Positions 9,401-15,956 of a stretch of 64,000 bases of DNA are shown here, piece after piece. Under the pieces are notes generated by a model. The model was not told the origin of the DNA. It saw only the letters and a program-made list of their open reading frames with translations, and ran no database searches. Both the position numbers and the translations under genes were made by a program. The stretch's first letter is position 1. Every line of letters starts with the position of its first letter. Location: assembly GCA_022843845.1 (NCBI GenBank), contig JALHMW010000009.1, forward strand, positions 62,001 through 126,000. The letters run 5' to 3'. Source of the stretch: Archangium sp. GTDB lineage: Bacteria > Myxococcota > Myxococcia > Myxococcales > Myxococcaceae.

Positions 9401-9680
9401 GACTTTCACGCTCTCGAGCGTCATCACCGACCCCGCGCTCCTCGACGTCTACGTGCTGGTGAACGACCAGAAGGTCTTCTTCAAGGGCCGCACGCTCGAG
9501 GACGGCGACAAGCTGAAGTTCACCACCGAGTTCCCGCTCAAAGAGGGGAACAACTTCGTCACCGTCGTTGCGCGCGAGACCCAGGACTTCGCCAGCCGGA
9601 AGACCGTCGTCATCCGTCGCCGCGCGCCAGCCGTCGCCCAGAAGGTCAGCGACGCCGCGCCGAAGTCGGCAAAGCCCTGA
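6474..9680 (+). CDS. S41 C-terminal processing peptidase with long Ig-like/SH3-like extension
   Basis: 1068-residue exported serine peptidase of the CtpA/Tsp family. It has an N-terminal signal segment (LRRVVVVAALVVAWALAG), then a DPHS substrate region, a PDZ domain (about 180-270, GGLGFVIQM...AGIKKDDQI) and the S41 core, with catalytic Ser392 in GSASASE and Lys417 in TFGKGSVQ at the canonical 25-residue spacing. Ordinary CtpA proteins end near residue 450. Here an acidic/Lys-Pro linker (about 500-560) is followed by roughly 500 extra residues with CARDB/Ig-like domains (VELELTAENKG, SLLLDVTNVGTG), an SH3-like region (about 880-940) and a final Ig-like domain. CGAGGA precedes the ATG. Probably periplasmic, with the extension binding substrate or envelope. 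Confidence 0.9.
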   Translation: MPMLRRVVVVAALVVAWALAGNDRAPLTLTMVKQVEAAPTRGGEEGTKAPHELSALRVLTKVILYVKDNYVDPKRVRPKEMMVAALEAVEKSVPEVMVDGSAESGKVRLNVNGKTKEFDITHVDTLWRMSFTMKDVFDFIAKNMRPTDDTREIEYAAVNGMLNTLDPHSILLRPEMYREMKLSTKGEFGGLGFVIQMREGILTVVKVLPKTPAFRAGIKKDDQITRIGEESTVNMDLNEAVGKLRGPVDSRVTITVNRKGWDKGQAMTLTRALITIDSVQSKLLASNVGYVRVKNFQGNTTKDLSLALQELTKEARGNGSPVGLKGVVLDLRGNPGGLLDQAIQVSDLFVSSGTIVATVGLSDKLREEKRAHEDDSDEAYPVVVLVNAGSASASEIVAGALKNLNRAVIIGRQTFGKGSVQVLYDFPDESALKLTIAKYLTPGDISIQEIGITPDIQLIPTRVSKDRVDVFAPRRSMGEADLDHHFGNPSNDKAAKKREEVVVREKPSMTLKYLKEEKEKVAVAPKPDEKKDPKGAPPKGKAPAAKNPLTDAEAAPPEEDLDDQLDAESQDEVREDFEVSFARDFLLTAPHLRRDKMLEAGAKFVAQKTKQEEERIAGAITTLGIDWTPGETPKKVSIDSSLKPNVERKITAGETVELELTAENKGAEPIKRLRAWIESENGFIDRREFLFGALKPGEKRSWTVSVKLPKDLISRRDGITVKFQDDSTEVLQETVAGELNFVELPRPRFAYSYQLIDDCQTCNQDGQAQRGETLSLLLDVTNVGTGKALDTFTIIRNAGDPNIFIEKGRFKLGELDVGETKTARFSLGVKKGLKADEFGLRVNVIDEPLEEFLADKLMVPVVPDGAAPLVLEPRKAVSRIADKAELFNSADPRSNVIARLPKGAVITEQARGATMARVEWGENRFAFVKVSDLRDARGQKPALPKGKEYESVPFRAPAQISMNVDSTAGGTAVDSSTFTLSSVITDPALLDVYVLVNDQKVFFKGRTLEDGDKLKFTTEFPLKEGNNFVTVVARETQDFASRKTVVIRRRAPAVAQKVSDAAPKSAKP

Positions 9681-9693
9681 TTCGGCAAAGCCC

Positions 9694-9711
9694 CGAGGCC
9701 TGGGGGCCTCG
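9694..9711 (+). terminator. Hairpin after S41 peptidase gene
   Basis: Perfect 7-bp stem CGAGGCC/GGCCTCG with a TGGG loop, 13 bp after the peptidase stop, followed by a weakly T-rich stretch (CTTTGTTG). It looks like an intrinsic terminator, although the U-tract is poor. Confidence 0.5.
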
Positions 9712-9756
9712 AACGCTTTGTTGCCCCTGCCCGGAGCGGCGGGTAGCGTCGGCTTC

Positions 9757-10647
9757 ATGCTGACGCGCCTCGCGTGCGCTTCCACGCTCACCGCACTGTT
9801 GGCTGCCGCCCCTGCTGCTGCACAGGGGTTCTCCAACGATTTTCAGATCTCGAAGCTCGGCAACCCGCAGCCTGATGGCACTGGCTTCGACCCGCGCGCC
9901 AACGGGAACTTCCGCGTCTTCGCCCGCCAGCTCGCCGCGGTGATGAGCTCGACCAACGGCATGCCGCCCGAGACGCTGGGCCACTCGGGCTTCGCCTTCA
10001 GCGCCGACTTCACCTACTACGCCGTCGATACCAGCTCGCTGCCCACGCTCGGCTCGTTCCGAGGCGCGACGTGGTTCCCCAGCGTTCACCTTCGCAAGGG
10101 CCTGCCCTTCTCGTTCGAGGTCGGCGCCCGCGCGTCGTGGTTCCCCGAGAGCCGCATGGGCATGGGTGGCCTCGAGCTGAAGTGGGCACTCAACGAGGGC
10201 TTCGCGTACCTGCCCGACATCGCGGTGCGCGGGTTCGTCAACAAGATCATCAACACCCGCGACTTCGATCTCACCTCCGGTGGGCTCGACCTCGGCATCG
10301 GCAAGCAGTTCGCGATCGCCGGCATGGTGACGCTGACGCCGTACGCAGGCTGGAGCCTCGTCTTCGTCGGCTCGTCCACCGGCAACATCGACTTCCGACC
10401 GAGCCGCTCCGTCGCCGAAGCCGACACCGAGCTCTTCAAGGACTACTACGTCTTCACGTCGCTCCAGGCGATTCAGAACACGCACAACCGCTTCTACGGT
10501 GGCCTGCGCTTCATCGGTGGGCACGCCGTCATCAACGCCGAGGTCTCGTACTCGGTCTTCCCGAGCTTCCGCGACAGCGGCGCCAACGAGAACCGCACCA
10601 TTCCCGGAGTGCTCGCCGTCACCGGTTCGCTCGGCCTGGACTTCTGA
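9757..10647 (+). CDS. Secreted outer-membrane-like protein, unknown
   Basis: 296 residues with a clear Sec signal peptide (MLTRLACASTLTALLAAAPA, cleavage after AAAQ). The mature protein is rich in alternating aromatic/polar strands (FAFSADFTYYAVD, FSFEVGARASWFP, FYGGLRFIGGHAVINAEVSY) and ends in a phenylalanine (GSLGLDF), the classic C-terminal signature for BAM-assembled beta-barrels. I therefore infer an outer-membrane barrel of about 12 strands; family not recognised. The start is taken at the ATG just before the signal peptide; the upstream open frame has no gene-like character. It follows the S41 peptidase hairpin, so it probably has its own promoter, and converges on the glycerophosphodiesterase gene with 12 bp between stops. 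Confidence 0.75.
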   Translation: MLTRLACASTLTALLAAAPAAAQGFSNDFQISKLGNPQPDGTGFDPRANGNFRVFARQLAAVMSSTNGMPPETLGHSGFAFSADFTYYAVDTSSLPTLGSFRGATWFPSVHLRKGLPFSFEVGARASWFPESRMGMGGLELKWALNEGFAYLPDIAVRGFVNKIINTRDFDLTSGGLDLGIGKQFAIAGMVTLTPYAGWSLVFVGSSTGNIDFRPSRSVAEADTELFKDYYVFTSLQAIQNTHNRFYGGLRFIGGHAVINAEVSYSVFPSFRDSGANENRTIPGVLAVTGSLGLDF

Positions 10648-10659
10648 CGCGACGGGCCT

Positions 10660-11382
10660 TCAAGCCCCCGACAGCACCTGTCGAAGCGCCGCCGGCTGGT
10701 TGGTGATCAGCCACTCCACGCCCATCGCGCGCAGGCTGCGTGCCTCGTCGGGGTCGTCCACCGTCCACGCGGCGACCTGCCACCCCCGCTCGTGCCACGC
10801 GTTCACCCGCGCCGGCGTGCAGGCGCTGAAGTGCGGGTGCACCGACGTCTTCGCCACCAGCGGCAACCAGACCGAGGCCTGAGGCCACCATGCCTTGTCG
10901 GGATCGAGGAGGAACCCGCGCTTCAGCTCCGGAAAGGCTCGCGCCAACCGAACGAGACAGAGCGGGTTGAAGCTCGAGACGAAGACCCGCTCGAACTCGC
11001 CGCGCGCGCGCAAGAAGGCCCCGACCGAGACCGACAGCCCTCGATCGTCGACCGTGTCGCACTTGAGCTCGACGTTGACGACGAAGTCCTTCGGGAGCGC
11101 GTCGAACACCTCGGCCAGGAGCGGGATGCGCGCCGGCGGGAACCCCAGGAGGCTCCCGACGTCGGCCTGCTTCAGCTTCCGCCACGGGGTGGTGGCGACC
11201 TCCCAGTGCCGGCCGGCGAGGCGATCGAGCCACTCGTCGTGGCAGACCACCAGCTCGCCCGAGCCACACACCATCACGTCCAGCTCGACGCCGTCGGCGC
11301 GCTGGGCGACGGCGCCTTCGAACGCCTCGAGGGTGTTCTCGGGAAAGTCCGCGCTGGCGCCGCGGTGCCCCAGAATGCGCAT
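10660..11382 (-). CDS. Glycerophosphodiester phosphodiesterase
   Basis: Hydrolyses glycerophosphodiesters (deacylated phospholipid head groups) to sn-glycerol-3-phosphate and an alcohol. 240 residues starting MRILGHRGAS. The GDPD active-site set is present: His6-Arg7, Glu16-Asn17, Glu33 and Asp35 in GVELDV, and His48 in VVCHDEWLDRL. No signal peptide, so it is the cytoplasmic UgpQ-like form. The ATG at 11382 is chosen because the family starts just before HRG; the open frame upstream is the opposite strand of the tatA leader. The product could feed the glycerol-3-phosphate dehydrogenase encoded near 40.4 kb. Divergent from tatA. Confidence 0.9.
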   Translation of the reverse strand: MRILGHRGASADFPENTLEAFEGAVAQRADGVELDVMVCGSGELVVCHDEWLDRLAGRHWEVATTPWRKLKQADVGSLLGFPPARIPLLAEVFDALPKDFVVNVELKCDTVDDRGLSVSVGAFLRARGEFERVFVSSFNPLCLVRLARAFPELKRGFLLDPDKAWWPQASVWLPLVAKTSVHPHFSACTPARVNAWHERGWQVAAWTVDDPDEARSLRAMGVEWLITNQPAALRQVLSGA

Positions 11383-11458
11383 CACCCGATGGTGAATCGT
11401 CGGACTCGGGGCGTGCGTCAAGTTGCGCCATCGCCAGTCTTCAGACAGGGTGGTGACC

Positions 11459-11680
11459 ATGGGCCCGTTCGGTGTCGGCGAAATCCTGATGATCGCCGCG
11501 ATCCTCGTGATCGTGTTCTCGGCCTCGCGCATGGGCCAGCTCGGCAATGCCCTCGGCAAGTTCGTCTACTCGTTCAAGAAGGCGTCGAAGGGTGACGATC
11601 TCGTCGACGGCTCGGCGAAGAAGCTCGAGCGCGGAGCGGAAGATGCCCACGTCGTCGATGGCTCGGTGAAGCGAGACTGA
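11459..11680 (+). CDS. tatA: Twin-arginine translocase subunit TatA/TatE
   Basis: 73-residue TatA-type protein: one N-terminal membrane helix (GVGEILMIAAILVIVFSAS), the hinge RMGQLGNALGK, then an amphipathic helix (FVYSFKKASKG) and a charged tail. It forms the pore-like assembly of the Tat system that exports folded proteins. An AGGGTGGTG ribosome-binding site precedes the ATG at 11459. No tatB or tatC is adjacent, so it is a solitary copy. The usual TatA F-G-x-x hinge is replaced by FSASRMG, still within family variation. Confidence 0.88.
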   Translation: MGPFGVGEILMIAAILVIVFSASRMGQLGNALGKFVYSFKKASKGDDLVDGSAKKLERGAEDAHVVDGSVKRD

Positions 11681-11704
11681 GCTTCCGTTTCTTCCGCCAC
11701 AACC

Positions 11705-12460
11705 TCACCCACCACCCGGGCTCGTGACTGCGGCCGCGAGCAACACGGCGGCCTGTTCCTTCAAGCTGGGGTGCACGCTCGAGTCCTTCGAGAGCTCGAT
11801 CAGCTCGGCTCGCGACAGCAGCGGAACGATGCGGGCGCCGACGTCGACCGGCAGGTACGGGTTGAAGGCGAGCGCGCGTCGCACCGCAGGCCTCGTCGTC
11901 CACCGATCGGAGCGCCAGATCTCGACCAGCGGCTCCGGGCGGGCTGGCCGTCTCGCCGCGATGCGAACGACGACGTCTTCGGTCAGCCGGGCGTTGCGCA
12001 ACAGCTCCCGCACCACCGCCGCGTTCGACGCCACCGCGAAGCGCGCCATCTCATCGGGGTTCTGCGTGAGCCGAGCGCGTGACTTCAGCACCCCCAGCGG
12101 CTGCGAGAAGAGCTTGGCGTCGGCGCGCGCGGCCGCGCTCGCGTCGTAGGCCATCGCCGCCTCGCCTTCGGAGAAGAGGAGCTCGACCGTCACCGTCCCG
12201 CTCAGGTTCGCCGCGCGGCGCAGCAGCTCGACGTGGGGAATGGCGAGCGCCTCGAGCTCGAGCGCCCTCGCGAACGCGTGCAGGGCCTCGGAGGCGTCTT
12301 TGCGCCCCTTCCTCGCCAGCACCTGCACCTCGTGGAGCAGCGCCGTCGCGCCCGTCGGGTCGAGCTGCGCGAGGACCCGGGCGGCGGCTTTGCGCCGAAC
12401 GTCGTCTCCACCTGAGAGCACCACCAGGCGTTGCACCACCTGGAGCGCGTTCTGGCTCAC
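11705..12460 (-). CDS. HEAT-like helical repeat protein, unknown
   Basis: 251 residues, almost wholly alpha-helical with leucine/alanine-rich helix pairs (ALQVVQRLVVLSGGDDVRRK, ALLHEVQVLARKGRKD, VVRELLRNARLTEDVVVRI). The repeat AxNPxxPxxVxxxLxxLL-like pattern (AFNPYLPVDVGARIVPLLS) recalls leucine-rich-repeat-variant or HEAT proteins that mediate protein contacts. GTG start 13 bp after the stop of the zinc-ribbon gene, same strand, so probably the second gene of that operon and possibly a partner of its product. No export signal, no catalytic motif. Confidence 0.65.
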   Translation of the reverse strand: MSQNALQVVQRLVVLSGGDDVRRKAAARVLAQLDPTGATALLHEVQVLARKGRKDASEALHAFARALELEALAIPHVELLRRAANLSGTVTVELLFSEGEAAMAYDASAAARADAKLFSQPLGVLKSRARLTQNPDEMARFAVASNAAVVRELLRNARLTEDVVVRIAARRPARPEPLVEIWRSDRWTTRPAVRRALAFNPYLPVDVGARIVPLLSRAELIELSKDSSVHPSLKEQAAVLLAAAVTSPGGG

Positions 12461-12473
12461 CGACCTCGACTCC

Positions 12474-14033
12474 TCACGGCGCGACCGCGGCGGCAGGCGT
12501 TCCGTCGGGCGTCGCCGTCACCCGCACCCGGAACGCCTTCAGGTCGGGCGGATACTCGGCGAACGTCACCAGGAACGGCACGGCGCCGCCGGCCTCGACT
12601 GACGGCGCCCTGGTCGAGGTGCGCTCCATCAAGAGCTTCAGCTGGGCAACCTCGTCGAGGCGGTAGAGCTCCTCTGGGCTCGGGGGCGCGCCTGCCATCA
12701 CCTCGGCCGCGCGAACCAACGTCGGCCCGTCGAGGATCTCGGCCTTCACCTTCACCCGCGCCGCGCTCGCGGTCCGGTTCGTCACCACCCCGCGCACGAA
12801 GAAGACCGGCCGGCCCATCTTCGTCTCGTAGAGCCCGTTCGAGATGTCGTCGGCCGTGAACTGGCTCTCGGGAGCGACGAGGGACTTGAGCGTCGCCGTG
12901 ACGGAGGGCAGGTCGAGCTTGCCCTCGTTCACGGTGGCGGTGCCGACGACGACGAGGCCGACGACGAGCACCGCGGCGATCACCACGTTCACCACGATGC
13001 CGAGCACCCGCCGGCCGCGCTCCGTGGCGGCGTCTGGAGGCTTCGGCACCGGCGCTGCGACGTTCGACGGGCTCGAGGTCGGCACGGCCGCCGGCGCCAC
13101 CTCGCCTGTCGACGCTGGCGCGACGGGCGCGGGGGCCTCGGGAGGCAGCGCCGCGCTCATGTCGAACAACGCGTTGCGCGCTTCCTCCTTCGAGGCGTCG
13201 GCGGCGACCGAGGGGAGCGGGCCGCTGTGGCTCTGCGTCGGCGCCGAGGCGAAGAAGTCGTCACCGAGCGGGGGCGGCGCCTGGGGCGATGACGAGGGAG
13301 GAAAGGCGTCTTGCAGATCGGGGAGCATCGCCGACGGAGGGGGCGGCCCTGCCTGGGCCGTCGTGGCGGACGGCGAGCCGAGCGACGAGAAGTCGAACGA
13401 CATCGCAGGTGCATCGACCGGCCGCGCGGGGGCCGACATGCGCGGCGTGGGCGGGGCGGCGGGAGGAGGCGGAGCTGGCGGCGGCGCGGTCAACGCCGAG
13501 AAGTCGAAGGGCGCGGGACCGGCAGGTGGCCGGGCGGCAGGGGCTCCGGCAGGGGGGGCCCCCATCAAGCTCGCGAAGTCGAACGGTGACGTGGGAGCCG
13601 CACTCGGCGGCGGGGCGGGCGCGGGCGGCGTGAGGCTCCCGAAGTCGAACGGTGACGCGGCGGCTGGAGGGGCCGCGGTCCGCAGCGGGGGCGGCGCGAC
13701 GGGCCGACCGAGATCGGGCATGCGCGAAGCCTCGACGCCCAGCGCGAAGACGCCGGGCCGGGTCTGCTCGTCTCTTGGAGCCCCGTTCGTGTCGCCGAAC
13801 TTGCTGAACGGGTCGGCGCTATCGAGGGTCACCGGCTTGTTCAGCGCCGGCACCCTGGTGGTCGCGGCCTCGGAGGGCGCCGCAGGAGACGGGCCCGACG
13901 GCGGCGCGGCCGACGCCTTCGTCACGCGGAACGTGTGGCCGCACTTGGTGCAGCGAACCTTCACGCCCTTGTCGGTGACCTTGTCGTCAGGGATCTTGAA
14001 CTTGGTCTCGCACTGCTCGCACTTGACGATCAT
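12474..14033 (-). CDS. MJ0042 zinc-ribbon / DUF3426 membrane protein with FDF motif repeats
   Basis: 519 residues. The N-terminal zinc ribbon has Cys5, Cys8, Cys28 and Cys31 (CEQC...CTKC), followed by a 300-residue Pro/Ala-rich linker, one membrane helix (about 343-365, VNVVIAAVLVVGLVVVG) and a C-terminal DUF3426 beta domain that would lie outside the cytoplasm. Within the linker a short motif (P/S)FDFxxL recurs at Phe129, Phe151, Phe176 and Phe213, with a weaker copy near residue 290. The family is common in Deltaproteobacteria and gliding-machinery proteins such as AgmX/GltJ share the zinc-ribbon and Pro-rich layout, but function is unassigned. ATG at 14033 lies immediately after a perfect hairpin and has no obvious ribosome-binding site. 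Confidence 0.8.
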   Translation of the reverse strand: MIVKCEQCETKFKIPDDKVTDKGVKVRCTKCGHTFRVTKASAAPPSGPSPAAPSEAATTRVPALNKPVTLDSADPFSKFGDTNGAPRDEQTRPGVFALGVEASRMPDLGRPVAPPPLRTAAPPAAASPFDFGSLTPPAPAPPPSAAPTSPFDFASLMGAPPAGAPAARPPAGPAPFDFSALTAPPPAPPPPAAPPTPRMSAPARPVDAPAMSFDFSSLGSPSATTAQAGPPPPSAMLPDLQDAFPPSSSPQAPPPLGDDFFASAPTQSHSGPLPSVAADASKEEARNALFDMSAALPPEAPAPVAPASTGEVAPAAVPTSSPSNVAAPVPKPPDAATERGRRVLGIVVNVVIAAVLVVGLVVVGTATVNEGKLDLPSVTATLKSLVAPESQFTADDISNGLYETKMGRPVFFVRGVVTNRTASAARVKVKAEILDGPTLVRAAEVMAGAPPSPEELYRLDEVAQLKLLMERTSTRAPSVEAGGAVPFLVTFAEYPPDLKAFRVRVTATPDGTPAAAVAP

Positions 14034-14034
14034 G

Positions 14035-14056
14035 GGTGCCGACCGGGGACGGCACC
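14035..14056 (-). promoter_or_regulatory. Hairpin directly upstream of zinc-ribbon gene start
   Basis: Perfect 7-bp inverted repeat GGTGCCG/CGGCACC with an 8-nt loop, ending one base before the ATG at 14033 on the minus strand, where a ribosome-binding site would normally be. A TATAGT hexamer lies at 14060-14065 on the same strand and could be a -10 element, which would put the RNA start inside or just before the hairpin. Regulatory role is inferred. Confidence 0.35.
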
Positions 14057-14145
14057 GGAACTATACGTCATTCAAGGTGCTTGCCCCCTTCCTTGCTCGG
14101 GTGCTAGGCGCGTTTCGCACTGCGTCAGAATTCCCGGGGAAGCCG

Positions 14146-14766
14146 ATGAGCGAAGCCGAGCAGACCGCGCGCGAGCCGAAGGTCATCAAGCGGTACACCA
14201 ACCGCAAGCTCTACGACACCGTGGAGAGCCGGTACGTCACGCTCGACGAAATCGCTGACATGGTGAAGCAGGGCGTCGAGGTGCAGATCGTCGACAACCG
14301 CACCAAGGAAGATCTGACCTCGGTCACGCTGGCGCAGATCGTCTTCGAAGAAGAGAAGAAGAAGAACCAGATGCCCCTCTCGGTGCTGCGCGAGATCATT
14401 CGCCGCCCGCAGGACTCGCTCAACGAGATCACCGCCACCGTCACCCAGCGGGTCGCGACCTTCCGCGAAGAGGCCACCAACCGCCTCGACAAGCTGCTGG
14501 GCCGTGAAGCCGAGGCCGAGCCGCTCACCCCGGCGGCGCTGCTGACCCAGTCACAGAAGGTCGTCGAGGCGTGGCAGGCGAAGATCGACGAGCGCGTGAA
14601 GCACGCCATCGAGAACGTGCTGGGCAACCTGCCGGCGCTCGGTCGAGATCTCAACACGCTGGTGCAGCGCATCGAGCAGATGGAGAAGCGCATCGCTGAG
14701 ATTGAAGAGGCGCGCCGCTCCGACGAGCCCCGCCGCGACGAGCCCCGCCGGGGCCGCGAGCGCTGA
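14146..14766 (+). CDS. phaR: Polyhydroxyalkanoate synthesis regulator, PhaR type
   Basis: 206 residues. The N-terminal PHB/PHA accumulation-regulator DNA-binding domain is textbook: VIKRYTNRKLYDT, SRYVTLDEIADMV, VQIVDNRTKEDLT, LAQIVFEEE. In proteobacteria PhaR represses phasin genes and binds nascent PHA granules. The C-terminal half is a long helix, ending in a two-part coil (LPALGRDLNTL then IEQMEKRIAEIEE) and a charged Arg/Asp tail (DEPRRDEPRR). ATG at 14146 has GGGGAAG upstream; the frame is open much further back but that is antisense to the zinc-ribbon gene. No PHA synthase lies in the window. Converges on the parA-like gene with no bases between stops. Confidence 0.88.
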   Translation: MSEAEQTAREPKVIKRYTNRKLYDTVESRYVTLDEIADMVKQGVEVQIVDNRTKEDLTSVTLAQIVFEEEKKKNQMPLSVLREIIRRPQDSLNEITATVTQRVATFREEATNRLDKLLGREAEAEPLTPAALLTQSQKVVEAWQAKIDERVKHAIENVLGNLPALGRDLNTLVQRIEQMEKRIAEIEEARRSDEPRRDEPRRGRER

Positions 14767-15552
14767 CTACTTCGCTGGTGCCGTCTTCCCGGCCCGGTCT
14801 ACGGCTTCGGCGATCGACTGCAGCATCGTCGCGCCGCGGCTCCAGGGCGCGTACTCCCAGATCGTCTTCCCGTGGCTCTGCGCCTCGTCGATGGTGACGC
14901 TCAAGGCGAGCGGCGCGGCGGTGCGCTTCGGGAAGTACTCCTCGAGCTTGGCGAGCACCTCGTCGGCGAGCTGCGTCTTTCGATACAGCGTCGGCACCAC
15001 CAGAGTGATCCGCAGCGTCTCGTGCTGGAAGTTCGCCTTCACGTCGGCGACCGTGTCCACCATCTCGGAACAGCCATCGAGGGCGAGGTAGGTGGTCGCC
15101 ACGGGCACCACGACCTCCTCCGCGGCCACCAGGATGTTCGTCGTGGTGAGGCCGAGCGAGGGCGGCGCGTCGAAGAGGATGAAGTCGTAGCGATCGAGCG
15201 CGGGCGTGAGCCTCGTGGCCAGTCGGCGGGCTCGTTGGGGATCGGGGCCCGCGACGGTCGGGAACTCGGCCATCTCCTTCCACGAGGGCACGAGCATCAG
15301 GTTCGCGGTCGCCGTCGGGAGCGTCACGTCGTCGAGCGAGACGTTCGCGTCGGTCAGCAGGTGGAAGACGTTCTTCGCCAGCCCGCGCGGGTCGAGGCCC
15401 AGCGACTTGCCCGCGTGCCCCTGGGTGTCGAGGTCGACCAGCAGCACGCGCTTCTTCTTCTTCTCGGCCAGATACGCCGCGACGTTCACTGCAAGGGTCG
15501 TCTTGCAGGTGCCGCCCTTCTCGTTGATGAACGCGACGCGCCGCGCGGGCAT
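14767..15552 (-). CDS. ParA-family ATPase
   Basis: 261-residue deviant-Walker ATPase. Walker A is NEKGGTCKTT, keeping the signature lysine but with Cys in place of the usual Gly. A' is LLVDLDTQGHAGKSLG and Walker B-like is FILFDAPPSLG. It lacks the DNA-binding N-terminal domain of plasmid ParA, so it is the short chromosomal or cargo-positioning type that forms gradients on the nucleoid. No parB or parS is visible. The upstream gene, 8 bp away, encodes a 99-residue coiled protein and a PhaR regulator sits convergent downstream, so positioning of PHA-like granules or another cargo is a reasonable inference. ATG 15552 is set by the MPARRVAFINEKGG start. Confidence 0.85.
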   Translation of the reverse strand: MPARRVAFINEKGGTCKTTLAVNVAAYLAEKKKKRVLLVDLDTQGHAGKSLGLDPRGLAKNVFHLLTDANVSLDDVTLPTATANLMLVPSWKEMAEFPTVAGPDPQRARRLATRLTPALDRYDFILFDAPPSLGLTTTNILVAAEEVVVPVATTYLALDGCSEMVDTVADVKANFQHETLRITLVVPTLYRKTQLADEVLAKLEEYFPKRTAAPLALSVTIDEAQSHGKTIWEYAPWSRGATMLQSIAEAVDRAGKTAPAK

Positions 15553-15560
15553 CAGGAGCG

Positions 15561-15860
15561 TCACTTCTTCTTCTGATCGACGAGCACGTCGACCTTCGAC
15601 TCGAGCTGCGAGAGCAGGCCCTCGAGGTCGTCGATCTTCTCGCGCAGGGTGTCGAGATCGCCCGTCGACGGCAGGTTCATCGCCGAGAGCGCCGTCTTGA
15701 TCGACTTGTCCATCGTGCCCTTCGCCGAGAGCGCCTTCGAGACGAGCGTCTGCACGCCGGCGACGAACTTCTCGTTCGACATCAGCTGCTGCACGAGCTT
15801 GCCGATGCGCTCCTCGCCGGTGGCGACGAGCTTCTTCATCATGGGGTTGTCTTTCAGCAT
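15561..15860 (-). CDS. Small coiled, phasin-like protein
   Basis: 99 residues, entirely helical: MKKLVATGEERIGKLVQQLM, a middle helix, then LPSTGDLDTL followed by a heptad-like IDDLEGLLSQLESKVDVL and a lysine tail. The LP-x-x-x-DL-x-x-L segment resembles the C-terminal motif of phasin/PhaE-like proteins and also matches the LPALGRDLNTL stretch in the neighbouring PhaR. It is the first gene of a two-gene unit with the ParA ATPase. Start ATG at 15860; a second ATG pair at 15842 is possible. Probable cargo adaptor or phasin; function inferred from context. Confidence 0.65.
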   Translation of the reverse strand: MLKDNPMMKKLVATGEERIGKLVQQLMSNEKFVAGVQTLVSKALSAKGTMDKSIKTALSAMNLPSTGDLDTLREKIDDLEGLLSQLESKVDVLVDQKKK

Positions 15861-15956
15861 GGCCGTGAGGCTTTTCCGCGCGGCGCGACAAGTCAACGAA
15901 TGCCTGATGCTCCGCCGCCCGCAGATTGATAGAGCCGTGAGGAAGGAACGACCGTC

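Noticed and set aside
6426..9836. Minus-strand open frame of over 1100 codons across the S41 peptidase gene
   Set aside because: Composition is Leu/Ala/Glu/Asp/Val-rich without any domain pattern; it mirrors the GC-rich codon positions of the peptidase gene on the plus strand, which has a clear signal peptide and catalytic motifs.
12844..14145. 5' extension of the PhaR frame over the zinc-ribbon gene
   Set aside because: Gly/Ala-rich antisense translation of the other gene; the PhaR domain begins right after the ATG at 14146, which has a ribosome-binding site.
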